DNA of 12,388 nucleotides from the NCBI GenBank assembly GCA_004562765.1, contig SFRL01000067.1:1-12388 (forward strand). Reading direction: 5' to 3'. Below the pieces are notes generated by a model, which did no database searches, had not been told where the DNA came from, and saw only the letters and a list, made by a program, of their open reading frames with translations. Made by a program: the position numbers and the translations under genes. This document shows positions 7,117 through 12,388 of this stretch, piece by piece. Within the stretch, counting starts at the first letter, position 1; each line of letters begins with the position of its first letter. This DNA is from a bacterium (lineage in GTDB: Bacteria > Bacillota > Clostridia > Lachnospirales > Lachnospiraceae).

Positions 7117-8073
7117 TTATTCCGCCGGATATAAGCTTTCCGTATGAAATGTGATCGTATATTCAACCTCATGCGGCTTGCTCATCGCCACTGTATCACC
7201 GATCACGGTTAGCGGCTCATCAAACGCAGATACCGGAATCTCAAAGACAGAGTTACCTTCCGTGTTGACCGGCAGATATTTCTCACCCTCCACGATCATA
7301 TAATCATAGTTCGGGCTGCTCCACTCCACAGTGGCAGTCACTGTTCCACCATCTGCCGTAACTGTGGCGGGCGATAAAATATGAGCCTTTCCGCTACCGC
7401 CCTCAAAGGTAAGCTCCACTGTGTAAATTCCATCCGCAAGCGCAGCAGAATCTGTCTCCGATCTATCGTCCAAAGCAGGATTCTGTGTTTCATCCTGCGC
7501 TCCATCTGCATTGCTCTCCTGCTCACCGGCTCCCAACGGCTGCGGATTTGTCACGCTTACCTTATGGTCATACCAGATACCCTTTTTTCCGATCAAAGCC
7601 AGATCAAATTCCTCGTCCAGCACCGGAACGGGAACGTCAAATCCGTTGACCTCCTCCGACAGCCCGTCACTGTAGGTGACTGTATCCACAGTCGGCTCAA
7701 GCAGCTCGGCACCTTCCTTCTGCGCATCATCTGCAAGCCCGGGATAAAGATTGACGATATTCTTAGAAGTCAGCGAAATGTGAATGACCATCTTCCCGTC
7801 TTTTACCGTAAGCGTTCCCTTACCGTCACATGCCTCGTTGACATGAAACATGCCACTGTCCGTGGTAAGTTCTGCCATGTAAACGCCATCTTCCAACTGT
7901 GGTGCAGCCTCCGCCTGAACGATGCTCGTTTCTTTATCAGGCACATCATCCGTTCCATTTTTTGTGTCACTTGTAACGAATGTCACACCCCATAATTCTG
8001 TATTCCCACAGCCGGTAAATAATGCGCCGCAAAGACCAAGCATACACATGAATGCAATCATTTTCTTTTTCAT
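7117..8073 (-). CDS. Surface lipoprotein with two related beta-rich domains
   Basis: This 318-residue protein has a lipoprotein signal peptide (MKKK, hydrophobic 5-20, lipobox FTGC with Cys22). Two domains follow. Domain 1 (about 60-177) opens EDGVYMAELT and domain 2 (about 212-311) opens ADGIYTVELT. Both then have a valine/threonine-rich strand, a serine-asparagine turn, an F-D/E-V/I-PV segment, and a closing strand with a conserved His (residue 170 in YDHKVSV, residue 301 in KPHEVEY). A linker rich in Glu, Gln and Asp joins them. The size and alternating strands remind me of haem-binding NEAT domains, but I do not see a convincing YxxxY motif, so that is a guess. Domain 1 also has HVNEAC (77-82), possible metal or haem ligands. 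Its place between a chelatase lipoprotein and the binding protein suggests it captures or hands over a ligand outside the cell. The ribosome site is only moderate (GGAG 11 bases upstream). Confidence 0.75.
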   Translation of the reverse strand: MKKKMIAFMCMLGLCGALFTGCGNTELWGVTFVTSDTKNGTDDVPDKETSIVQAEAAPQLEDGVYMAELTTDSGMFHVNEACDGKGTLTVKDGKMVIHISLTSKNIVNLYPGLADDAQKEGAELLEPTVDTVTYSDGLSEEVNGFDVPVPVLDEEFDLALIGKKGIWYDHKVSVTNPQPLGAGEQESNADGAQDETQNPALDDRSETDSAALADGIYTVELTFEGGSGKAHILSPATVTADGGTVTATVEWSSPNYDYMIVEGEKYLPVNTEGNSVFEIPVSAFDEPLTVIGDTVAMSKPHEVEYTITFHTESLYPAE

Positions 8074-8111
8074 CGTCCTACGCTCTCCAAATCAAATATT
8101 ATTTTTATATA

Positions 8112-8154
8112 TGAGAGCTTTCCTCTGCACACAATATACAACGGAAAGCTCTCA
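8112..8154. repeat. Perfect 12-bp inverted repeat between the two lipoprotein genes
   Basis: TGAGAGCTTTCC (8112-8123) and GGAAAGCTCTCA (8143-8154) pair perfectly around 19 bases, 15 bases after the cbiK stop. Leftward, the stem is followed by TATATAAAAATAAT rather than a T-run, so it is a poor terminator. It may lower downstream expression relative to cbiK, or protect the 3' end of the cbiK message. Confidence 0.6.
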
Positions 8155-8169
8155 CATTCTAACTATTCA

Positions 8170-9432
8170 CTACAGATTCATCACATCCGCGATATGTGCA
8201 ACATACAACTGTTGGATCGCATCGATCTCACCAAGCCCGGAAATCTGCGTGTCTACACGATCAAAGCTTCCGTTCGCCGCAAACATGCTCAGCCACGAAT
8301 CCTCTTCTTCGCCTGCCATATCATTGTTCGCATGATCTCCTGCTACAACCATGAGCGGTCGCAGGATCACTTTTTTATAACCAGCCTTTTGCACTGCCTC
8401 AATGACTGCCTCACAAGAGGTCTCCTCCGGCTCACCCTCTACGGTTCCGATAAATATATTCTCATAGCCAAGCGCTTCCATCTGTGTCTGCATCTGACTG
8501 TAAGATACTTTCGCCGTATGTGAGGTTCCATGTCCCATAAATATAAATGCTGCGCCATCCTCTTTCGCAATGTCAAGGCTGTCATAGCCCGCATCCTTTA
8601 CTGCCTCAGCAGTGATCGCTTCTGCAACTTTTGCCTTATCCTCGTTGATCACAGTGGCATCATTGCCAACCTCACCAAGCAGCGGCTCTGCCACCTTTAC
8701 ATTCTCAAACTGATCCTGATATGCCTCCACTGCTTTCATCAGCTCATCATACTCCGCACCGTGCATCAGATGAGTCGGCTGTACGATCAGTTTTTTCACA
8801 CCGTTGCTCACCGCGCGCTCCAATGCCTGATTCACGTTGTCGATGCACGCTCCGTCCCGGGCCTGCACATGATTGATGATGATCTGCGACGTAAATGCAC
8901 GTCTGACAGACCAGTCAGGGTATGCTGCTGCAATAGCATCCTCAATTCCTTTGATGTCAGAGACACGGCTGTCATTATAGGAAGTGCCGAAGCTGACCAC
9001 CAAAATCTCATTTTCCCCGATCCCGTCCTGATTACGAGGATCGTCTTTGGAAGCATCGCCCGTATCTTTTCCGAAGTAATCGGGGTCAGCGTTCTCGCCT
9101 TCTACCAATCCTTTCTGATCATCGGTCAGCGCGTCCCAGGCTTTCTTCGCCGCCTCGCACTGCGCATCTGTCTCATCGGTTCGTTCCTGTACATAAATTG
9201 CATCAATCAATGCTGCCACCTCATCTGCTGCCTTCTGGTCAGCGTCCGCTTCATTTTCTGTGTCAGCTGCTTCTTCCTGCTCTGTGGTATCTCCGGTTTC
9301 CTCTGTTTCATCACTTTTCGACTCGCTGCTCTCTGTTGCCGGCTCCGGCGCACTGTTGTTTCCGCATCCGGTCAGACAAAATGCTGCCGCAAGTGTGAGC
9401 GCCAAAATTGTTATCACTGTTTTCTTTTTCAT
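8170..9432 (-). CDS. cbiK: Lipoprotein CbiK-type cobaltochelatase (sirohydrochlorin chelatase family)
   Basis: CbiK inserts Co2+ into sirohydrochlorin in anaerobic B12 synthesis and is normally cytoplasmic. This 420-residue version has a signal peptide with lipobox LTGC (Cys23), so it should act on the outer membrane face. After it come an acidic linker (26-65), a three-helix-type module (66-111, ending ALTDDQKGLVE) common in Gram-positive surface proteins, a short Asp-rich spacer, and a full CbiK domain (about 141-420) opening NEILVVSFGTSYND. The residues matching Salmonella CbiK His145, Glu175 and His207 are all present as His301 (FMGHG), Glu332 (GTVE) and His367 (VAGDH). The ATG at 9430-9432 has AAGGAGG upstream; the open frame extends to 9456 without another ribosome site. 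It is first behind the cobalamin riboswitch. Periplasmic CbiK is known in Desulfovibrio. Chelatase activity is likely; the physiological substrate is uncertain and may be haem-related. Confidence 0.93.
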   Translation of the reverse strand: MKKKTVITILALTLAAAFCLTGCGNNSAPEPATESSESKSDETEETGDTTEQEEAADTENEADADQKAADEVAALIDAIYVQERTDETDAQCEAAKKAWDALTDDQKGLVEGENADPDYFGKDTGDASKDDPRNQDGIGENEILVVSFGTSYNDSRVSDIKGIEDAIAAAYPDWSVRRAFTSQIIINHVQARDGACIDNVNQALERAVSNGVKKLIVQPTHLMHGAEYDELMKAVEAYQDQFENVKVAEPLLGEVGNDATVINEDKAKVAEAITAEAVKDAGYDSLDIAKEDGAAFIFMGHGTSHTAKVSYSQMQTQMEALGYENIFIGTVEGEPEETSCEAVIEAVQKAGYKKVILRPLMVVAGDHANNDMAGEEEDSWLSMFAANGSFDRVDTQISGLGEIDAIQQLYVAHIADVMNL

Positions 9433-9517
9433 GTCTCCTCCTTTTTGACAGTCCACGCTGTCACATCATGTTATTTGTGTAAATTTTGAATATGTCCCCA
9501 GACATTCTGTTTCAGAC

Positions 9518-9568
9518 ACCTACAGAACCTGCCACTGGCAGCTTCTTACGGATGCATGGCAACACAAA
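9518..9568. repeat. 51-nt leader repeat, copy proximal to cbiK
   Basis: This copy matches the one at 9596-9646 at 48 of 51 positions, offset by 78 bases. It holds an imperfect palindrome (9524-9546): two 10-base arms around a 3-base loop with one mismatched pair. It lies in the untranslated leader between the predicted terminator and cbiK. No T-run follows it on either strand. Confidence 0.8.
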
Positions 9569-9595
9569 TAACACCTTTTTCCGCGCGCAGAGCAA

Positions 9596-9646
9596 ACCTG
9601 CAGAACCTGCCACCGACAGCTTCTTACGGATGCATGGCAACACAAA
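9596..9646. repeat. 51-nt leader repeat, copy proximal to the riboswitch terminator
   Basis: The second copy begins (leftward) right inside the T-rich tail of the terminator-like hairpin. Of its three differences from the other copy, one turns a G-C stem pair into G-U as read in leftward RNA and one falls in the loop, so the hairpin (9602-9624) is kept. The third lies outside the stem. Confidence 0.8.
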
Positions 9647-9678
9647 GGAAAACCCTTCGCCTGTGCAGGTAAAGGGTT
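9641..9678 (-). terminator. Terminator-like hairpin downstream of the cobalamin riboswitch
   Basis: Leftward, AACCCTT (9672-9678) pairs with AAGGGTT (9651-9657), with an inner CCTG/CAGG pairing, followed by TTTTCCTTTG. It lies 125 bases past the aptamer and 208 bases before the cbiK ATG. This position fits a ligand-controlled attenuator: B12 bound, transcription stops. I could not identify a clear antiterminator by eye. Confidence 0.65.
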
Positions 9679-9763
9679 ATATACAAAAGAAAACTCACAA
9701 AAATATGATAAAACTCATTTGATCATTTTCACGTACAACCAGTTACTCGTGGTCTGAAACATG

Positions 9764-9799
9764 TGTACAGCCGCTACAACTGCATACAGTTTCTGTACA
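9764..9799 (-). ncRNA. Hairpin immediately after the cobalamin aptamer
   Basis: TGTACAG (leftward, 9793-9799 complement) pairs with CTGTACA (complement of 9764-9770), and a nested AACTG/CAGTT stem with a 4-base loop lies within (9778-9791). It starts only 3 bases after the aptamer P1 stem and may be part of the expression platform. Confidence 0.45.
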
Positions 9800-9802
9800 G
9801 CC

Positions 9803-9980
9803 GTCAGGCAGGTCTCCCGGCTTAAAGATCATCGCATCCGCCATCTTCCCGGTTTCCCAGTGATATCTCGGCCTCTGCTCCCTAATTACGGTGACGAGTT
9901 CGTACAGGATTTACACCTGTTTCCCTTTTCACCGGAACCAATCATTTGTAAGTCTCATTCTGATCGTTCCGACACCTGAC
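9803..9980 (-). ncRNA. Cobalamin (B12) riboswitch aptamer
   Basis: On the leftward strand the B12 box AGCCGGGAGACCTGCC (9807-9822) matches the family consensus rAGYCMGGAGACCkGCC. Upstream of it are GGTTCCGGTG, AAAAGGGAA and GGTGTAAATCC, in the order expected of the conserved aptamer core. A closing P1 stem is visible: GTCAGG (9975-9980) pairs with CCTGAC (9803-9808). Cobalamin riboswitches usually repress B12 synthesis or uptake genes when cobalamin or adenosylcobalamin is abundant. Here it precedes the CbiK lipoprotein and the ABC transporter genes, so the block is expected to be on when B12 is scarce. The subclass (adenosyl- or aquocobalamin preferring) is not determined. Confidence 0.95.
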
Positions 9981-10002
9981 TGCTACATATTCAATTGAAG
10001 CC

Positions 10003-10031
10003 ATTCTAGCACACTTCCACCCGCAGTGCAA
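10003..10031 (-). promoter_or_regulatory. Predicted promoter of the riboswitch-controlled block
   Basis: Reading leftward, TTGCAC (10026-10031) and TAGAAT (10003-10008) are 17 bases apart. The start would fall near 9996, about 16 bases before the riboswitch P1 stem, which is the expected arrangement. I see no good terminator after the upstream transporter gene, so some read-through from it is also possible. Confidence 0.7.
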
Positions 10032-10085
10032 TCCTACAGAGAATTTTTTTCTATGTACTGTCCCATGTTTTGATACGAGCTGCAT

Positions 10086-10952
10086 CTATAAAACCGCAAG
10101 TAAAACGGTTCCGACAGTCATACATACAACACCAAGTGCAGATTTCTTTGTCAGTTTTTCATGAAATACGATCCATGAAAACGCGATCGTAACAAGCATA
10201 CTCAATTTATCTATTGGCACAACTACACTGGCGGGACCATCCTGCAATGCCCGGTAATAACATAGCCATGACGCTCCTGTCGCGAGGCCCGATAATCCGA
10301 TAAAGCCAAGCTCCCGCTTTTCGATCTTTTTTAACTCCTGCTGCTTTCCCGACACAAATACCATCAGCCATGCCATGAAAAGAACAACTGTTGTCCGGAT
10401 TGCTGTGCCAAGGTTTGAATTGATCTGTGTGATTCCGATTTTCCCCAATATTGCTGTCAGGCTGGCAAATACTGCAGATAATACTGCATAGATCAGCCAG
10501 CTTTTTCCGGTCTGTTCAGATGCTTTTTCTGCATCCTTTTTCGAGACCATGAGCATGGTGCCGACACCGATCAAAATCACTGAAACTACCTTTCCCCATG
10601 TCAGTCCTTCATGCAAAAAGATCAACGCCAGCAAAATGGTAAGTATCGTGCTGGATTTATCGATCGGCACAACTTTATTGATATCGCCTATTTGCAAGGC
10701 ACGAAAATAGCACAGCCACGACGCGCCTGTTGCAAGCCCCGACAAAATGAGAAACAGCAGTGTTTTACCGTTGATATCGGTAATTCCTGTCCAGGCACCG
10801 GTGATCAGTACCATCAGCCACGAAAATAGTAATACCACAATTGTCCGGATCGCAGTTGCCACATCCGAATCTGTTTTTCGAATTCCACATTTCGCAAGGA
10901 TCGCTGTAATTCCTGCAAAAAACGAGGATCCGATTGCATATAACACCCACAT
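10086..10952 (-). CDS. EamA/DMT-superfamily transporter
   Basis: This 288-residue integral membrane protein belongs to the drug/metabolite transporter family, with about ten hydrophobic segments arranged as two EamA repeats (roughly 1-137 and 150-288). Each half has TAILxKxGI, TAIRTxVVL, SGLATGASWLCY, RALQxG and VVPIDK followed by a conserved His-Glu (residues 113-114 and the matching HE in the second half). The ATG at 10950-10952 follows GGGAG by 9 bases. The substrate cannot be told: relatives export amino acids, metabolites or drugs. It is divergent from the sigma factor gene and has its own promoter with an overlapping dyad. It is 55 bases upstream of the promoter of the B12-regulated block on the same strand, but nothing in the sequence ties it to that block. 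Confidence 0.92.
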   Translation of the reverse strand: MWVLYAIGSSFFAGITAILAKCGIRKTDSDVATAIRTIVVLLFSWLMVLITGAWTGITDINGKTLLFLILSGLATGASWLCYFRALQIGDINKVVPIDKSSTILTILLALIFLHEGLTWGKVVSVILIGVGTMLMVSKKDAEKASEQTGKSWLIYAVLSAVFASLTAILGKIGITQINSNLGTAIRTTVVLFMAWLMVFVSGKQQELKKIEKRELGFIGLSGLATGASWLCYYRALQDGPASVVVPIDKLSMLVTIAFSWIVFHEKLTKKSALGVVCMTVGTVLLAVL

Positions 10953-10979
10953 ACCTTTTCTCTCCCATCATATCTCCAG

Positions 10980-11019
10980 TATTTGCATATATATTATCCA
11001 AAAATATGCAAATATTCAA
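10980..11019 (-). promoter_or_regulatory. Promoter of the DMT transporter with an overlapping 11-bp dyad
   Basis: Leftward, TTGAAT (11014-11019) and TAATAT (10991-10996) have a 17-base spacer. A perfect inverted repeat, TATTTGCATAT (10980-10990) and ATATGCAAATA (11004-11014), has its arms directly downstream of the -10 and across the spacer up to the -35. A dimeric repressor here would block transcription. No regulator gene with an obvious role is in the window. Confidence 0.65.
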
Positions 11020-11035
11020 TTAGAATTGCTATAAT
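11007..11035 (+). promoter_or_regulatory. Possible promoter of the sigma factor gene
   Basis: A perfect TATAAT (11030-11035) lies about 85 bases upstream of the TTG start. The hexamer 17 bases before it, TGCAAA, is a weak -35 and overlaps the right arm of the dyad, so both divergent genes could be sensitive to the same protein. Autoregulation by the ECF factor itself is equally possible. Confidence 0.4.
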
Positions 11036-11051
11036 TTTCTAAAAAGTGTAA

Positions 11052-11094
11052 CCTTCACAACCGAAACGGTGCTTATAAGATTGAAGGCATTTTT
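11052..11094 (+). other. Weak hairpin with T-run in the sigma factor leader
   Basis: CCTTCA (11052-11057) can pair with TGAAGG (11082-11087), with a nested ACCG/CGGT stem, and TTTTT follows at 11090-11094. It resembles a weak attenuator ahead of the sigma gene, but six pairs around a 24-base loop is thin evidence. Confidence 0.25.
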
Positions 11095-11120
11095 CTACGA
11101 AAAGAAGGGAGGCGAAAAAC

Positions 11121-11681
11121 TTGGATGACAACCAAATTGTTGAGTTATATTTGCTGCGCGATGAAACAGCGGTTAAACTGACGACCGAAAAATTCGGAAG
11201 TCGTTTGCGATCACTGGCTTTTCGAATCGTTAATGACCGGCAGACTGCCGAAGAATGTGAAAACGACACCTACATGGAAGCGTGGAACACCATCCCACCC
11301 CATGAACCCAGAAGCTATTTATATGCTTTTCTAGCTCGGATTACCCGTCACATTTCCTTGAATTGTTGTCGTGATCGCAGTCGGCTTAAACGCAGCGCAT
11401 TTATATGCGAACTCAGCGCAGAGATGGAACAATGTATTCCAGCCCCGGATGATGTTGCTTGTCGCGTAGATGATATGGCGCTCGGCGAAGCGATCAACGG
11501 ATTTCTCAACACACTGGCCGAAGAAAAAAGAAATATTTTTATACGCCGGTATTGGTATTTGGATTCTATTGCTGACATTTCTAAATGCTTTGCTCTATCC
11601 GAGAGCAAAGTAAAAACTACGCTCTTCCGATGCCGAAACCAATTTCGTGAGTATCTTGAAAAGGAGGGCTATACTTTATGA
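11121..11681 (+). CDS. ECF-type RNA polymerase sigma factor (sigma-70 family)
   Basis: This 186-residue protein has the size and two-domain form of an extracytoplasmic-function sigma factor, which redirects RNA polymerase to a small gene set after a surface signal. Sigma-2 spans about 20-90, with AEECENDTYMEAWNTIPP (43-60) as the polymerase-core-binding region and a basic RDRSRLKR (84-91). Sigma-4 spans about 123-180, with a helix-turn-helix around IADISKCFALSESKVKTTLFR (150-170). The start is TTG, supported by GGGAGG 8 bases upstream and no better in-frame ATG before the conserved region. The stop overlaps the next gene's start as ATGA, implying translational coupling with a probable anti-sigma partner. 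Target genes are unknown. Confidence 0.92.
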   Translation: MDDNQIVELYLLRDETAVKLTTEKFGSRLRSLAFRIVNDRQTAEECENDTYMEAWNTIPPHEPRSYLYAFLARITRHISLNCCRDRSRLKRSAFICELSAEMEQCIPAPDDVACRVDDMALGEAINGFLNTLAEEKRNIFIRRYWYLDSIADISKCFALSESKVKTTLFRCRNQFREYLEKEGYTL

Positions 11682-12388
11682 GAGGAAATGAATTGTTAGA
11701 TAAAATGGAACTTGTTGACCTGTCCTATGTAGAAGCAGCAGACACTAAGCCTAAGAAGAAGAAAAATGTCTGGATCAGGCAGGTTGCAGTTGCCGCCTGT
11801 TTTGCGTTAACGATTTTCGCATGGGCAAGATTTTCGCCGAAAGAAACTCCGAGCAATACCGGCGACCTGCCTATGCTGTCTATTTCGGAAAGTGCTGAGT
11901 CAATGGGATATGAGGGTTACATGGCTTATGAAATTTCAGAACTTGTAAATGCAAATCCCTGGAATGAAGATTTAGAATTAACCACCCTGCCTGTCTATCA
12001 AAATCCTCTGACTTATGACGAAAATTTTCTTGCATCGGGCGCTGATTTCGATAAAATGAAGCAGTTCTTATTGGAGGTTGCCGGCAGATTGGAACTTGAT
12101 ACAAATAACCTGACCGTCACCGACAATGCTCCGGATGAAGAATCAAAACAGAACATGATCGAGAAATTCCAATGGGTGCATGATACTGTTCCGGATGGAT
12201 ACTTTAACCCAACGGAACTGATCATTGAGGCAGATGGATTGAAGATCGAAGTAGACCAGTCTATGACAGCAACGGTCTCTTTCGACCCAGCGGTATCTCT
12301 TCCCGAAGAGTATAACTTTACACACTACGCATCCTATGATGACATAGTTGCCGTGGCTGAATATTTGAAAAAAAACTATAAGGAGTTT
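11678..12388 (+). CDS. Membrane-anchored protein, probable anti-sigma partner (cut by window end)
   Basis: The frame is open for 237 codons from the ATG at 11678-11680 to the window edge. It begins with a 30-residue cytoplasmic segment opening MRGNELLDKMELVDLSYVEAA and ending in a lysine run (25-29), then one membrane segment (about 31-52, VWIRQVAVAACFALTIFAWARF by position), then at least 185 residues predicted outside. This N-in, single-pass layout, its AGGAGG site inside the sigma gene, and the ATGA overlap fit an anti-sigma or sensor protein of the ECF partner. I see no HxxxCxxC zinc motif of the ZAS-type anti-sigmas, and the cytoplasmic part is unusually short for binding a sigma factor. 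I do not recognise the outer domain. Its true end is unknown. Confidence 0.75.
   Translation, partial: MRGNELLDKMELVDLSYVEAADTKPKKKKNVWIRQVAVAACFALTIFAWARFSPKETPSNTGDLPMLSISESAESMGYEGYMAYEISELVNANPWNEDLELTTLPVYQNPLTYDENFLASGADFDKMKQFLLEVAGRLELDTNNLTVTDNAPDEESKQNMIEKFQWVHDTVPDGYFNPTELIIEADGLKIEVDQSMTATVSFDPAVSLPEEYNFTHYASYDDIVAVAEYLKKNYKEF

Noticed and set aside
8170..9432. CbiK as an ordinary cytoplasmic enzyme of a B12 synthesis operon.
   Set aside because: A clear lipobox with an extracellular-type linker, and no other cob or cbi gene in the window.
8530..9489. A rightward 319-codon frame rich in Cys, Leu and Ile.
   Set aside because: It is antisense to the cbiK domain with its conserved catalytic residues, and shows no recognisable domain or ribosome site.
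9486..9722. A rightward 78-codon frame whose product repeats EPATxSFLRMHGNT.
   Set aside because: The protein repeat simply reflects the 51-nt DNA repeat, whose 78-base offset is divisible by three. There is no ribosome site, and the substitutions fit an RNA hairpin on the other strand.

Overview
The window reads as chromosomal DNA of a low-to-moderate GC Gram-positive anaerobe of the Clostridia, most likely a gut Lachnospiraceae member. The reasons are strong AGGAGG-type ribosome sites, lipoprotein signal peptides, sialic-acid and amino-sugar catabolism of the clostridial type, and a cobalamin riboswitch with an attenuator-style terminator. Genus is not resolved. No tRNA, rRNA, CRISPR array, insertion sequence or integrase was seen.

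Region 1 (1-2240) is amino-sugar catabolism. nanE and a truncated nanA run leftward. nagB runs rightward from a shared intergenic region that carries one good promoter per strand and two small dyads. Together they turn sialic acid into ManNAc, convert ManNAc-6-P to GlcNAc-6-P, and convert GlcN-6-P to fructose-6-P. The kinase and the deacetylase are not in the window. A long near-perfect hairpin (2181-2238) separates nagB from the next, convergent block.

Region 2 (2249-10031, all leftward) is the most interesting part. A sigma-A-type promoter leads into a cobalamin riboswitch, then a terminator-like hairpin, then a leader carrying two 51-nt repeats. Six genes follow: a lipoprotein form of the cobaltochelatase CbiK with all three catalytic residues kept; a lipoprotein with two related beta-rich domains; a FecB/BtuF-type binding lipoprotein; a FecCD-type permease; an ABC ATPase with an unusual C-terminal extension; and an unrecognised 374-residue acidic, coiled-coil-like protein. 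The layout suggests a B12-repressed surface system that handles cobalt, a tetrapyrrole or a corrinoid outside the membrane and imports it. The exact substrate cannot be read from the sequence.

Region 3 (10086-12388) holds a leftward EamA/DMT-family transporter with an unusually clear internal duplication. It is divergent from a rightward pair made of an ECF-type sigma factor (TTG start) and an overlapping membrane-anchored protein, probably its anti-sigma partner, cut by the window end. An 11-bp perfect dyad flanks the -10 of the transporter promoter and looks like an operator. Non-coding stretches longer than 300 bases: 9433-10085 holds the riboswitch leader and its promoter. The 1151-1442 gap holds the divergent nan/nag promoters. 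The 136-base gap at 3374-3509 shows nothing I can name apart from the ribosome site of the downstream gene.
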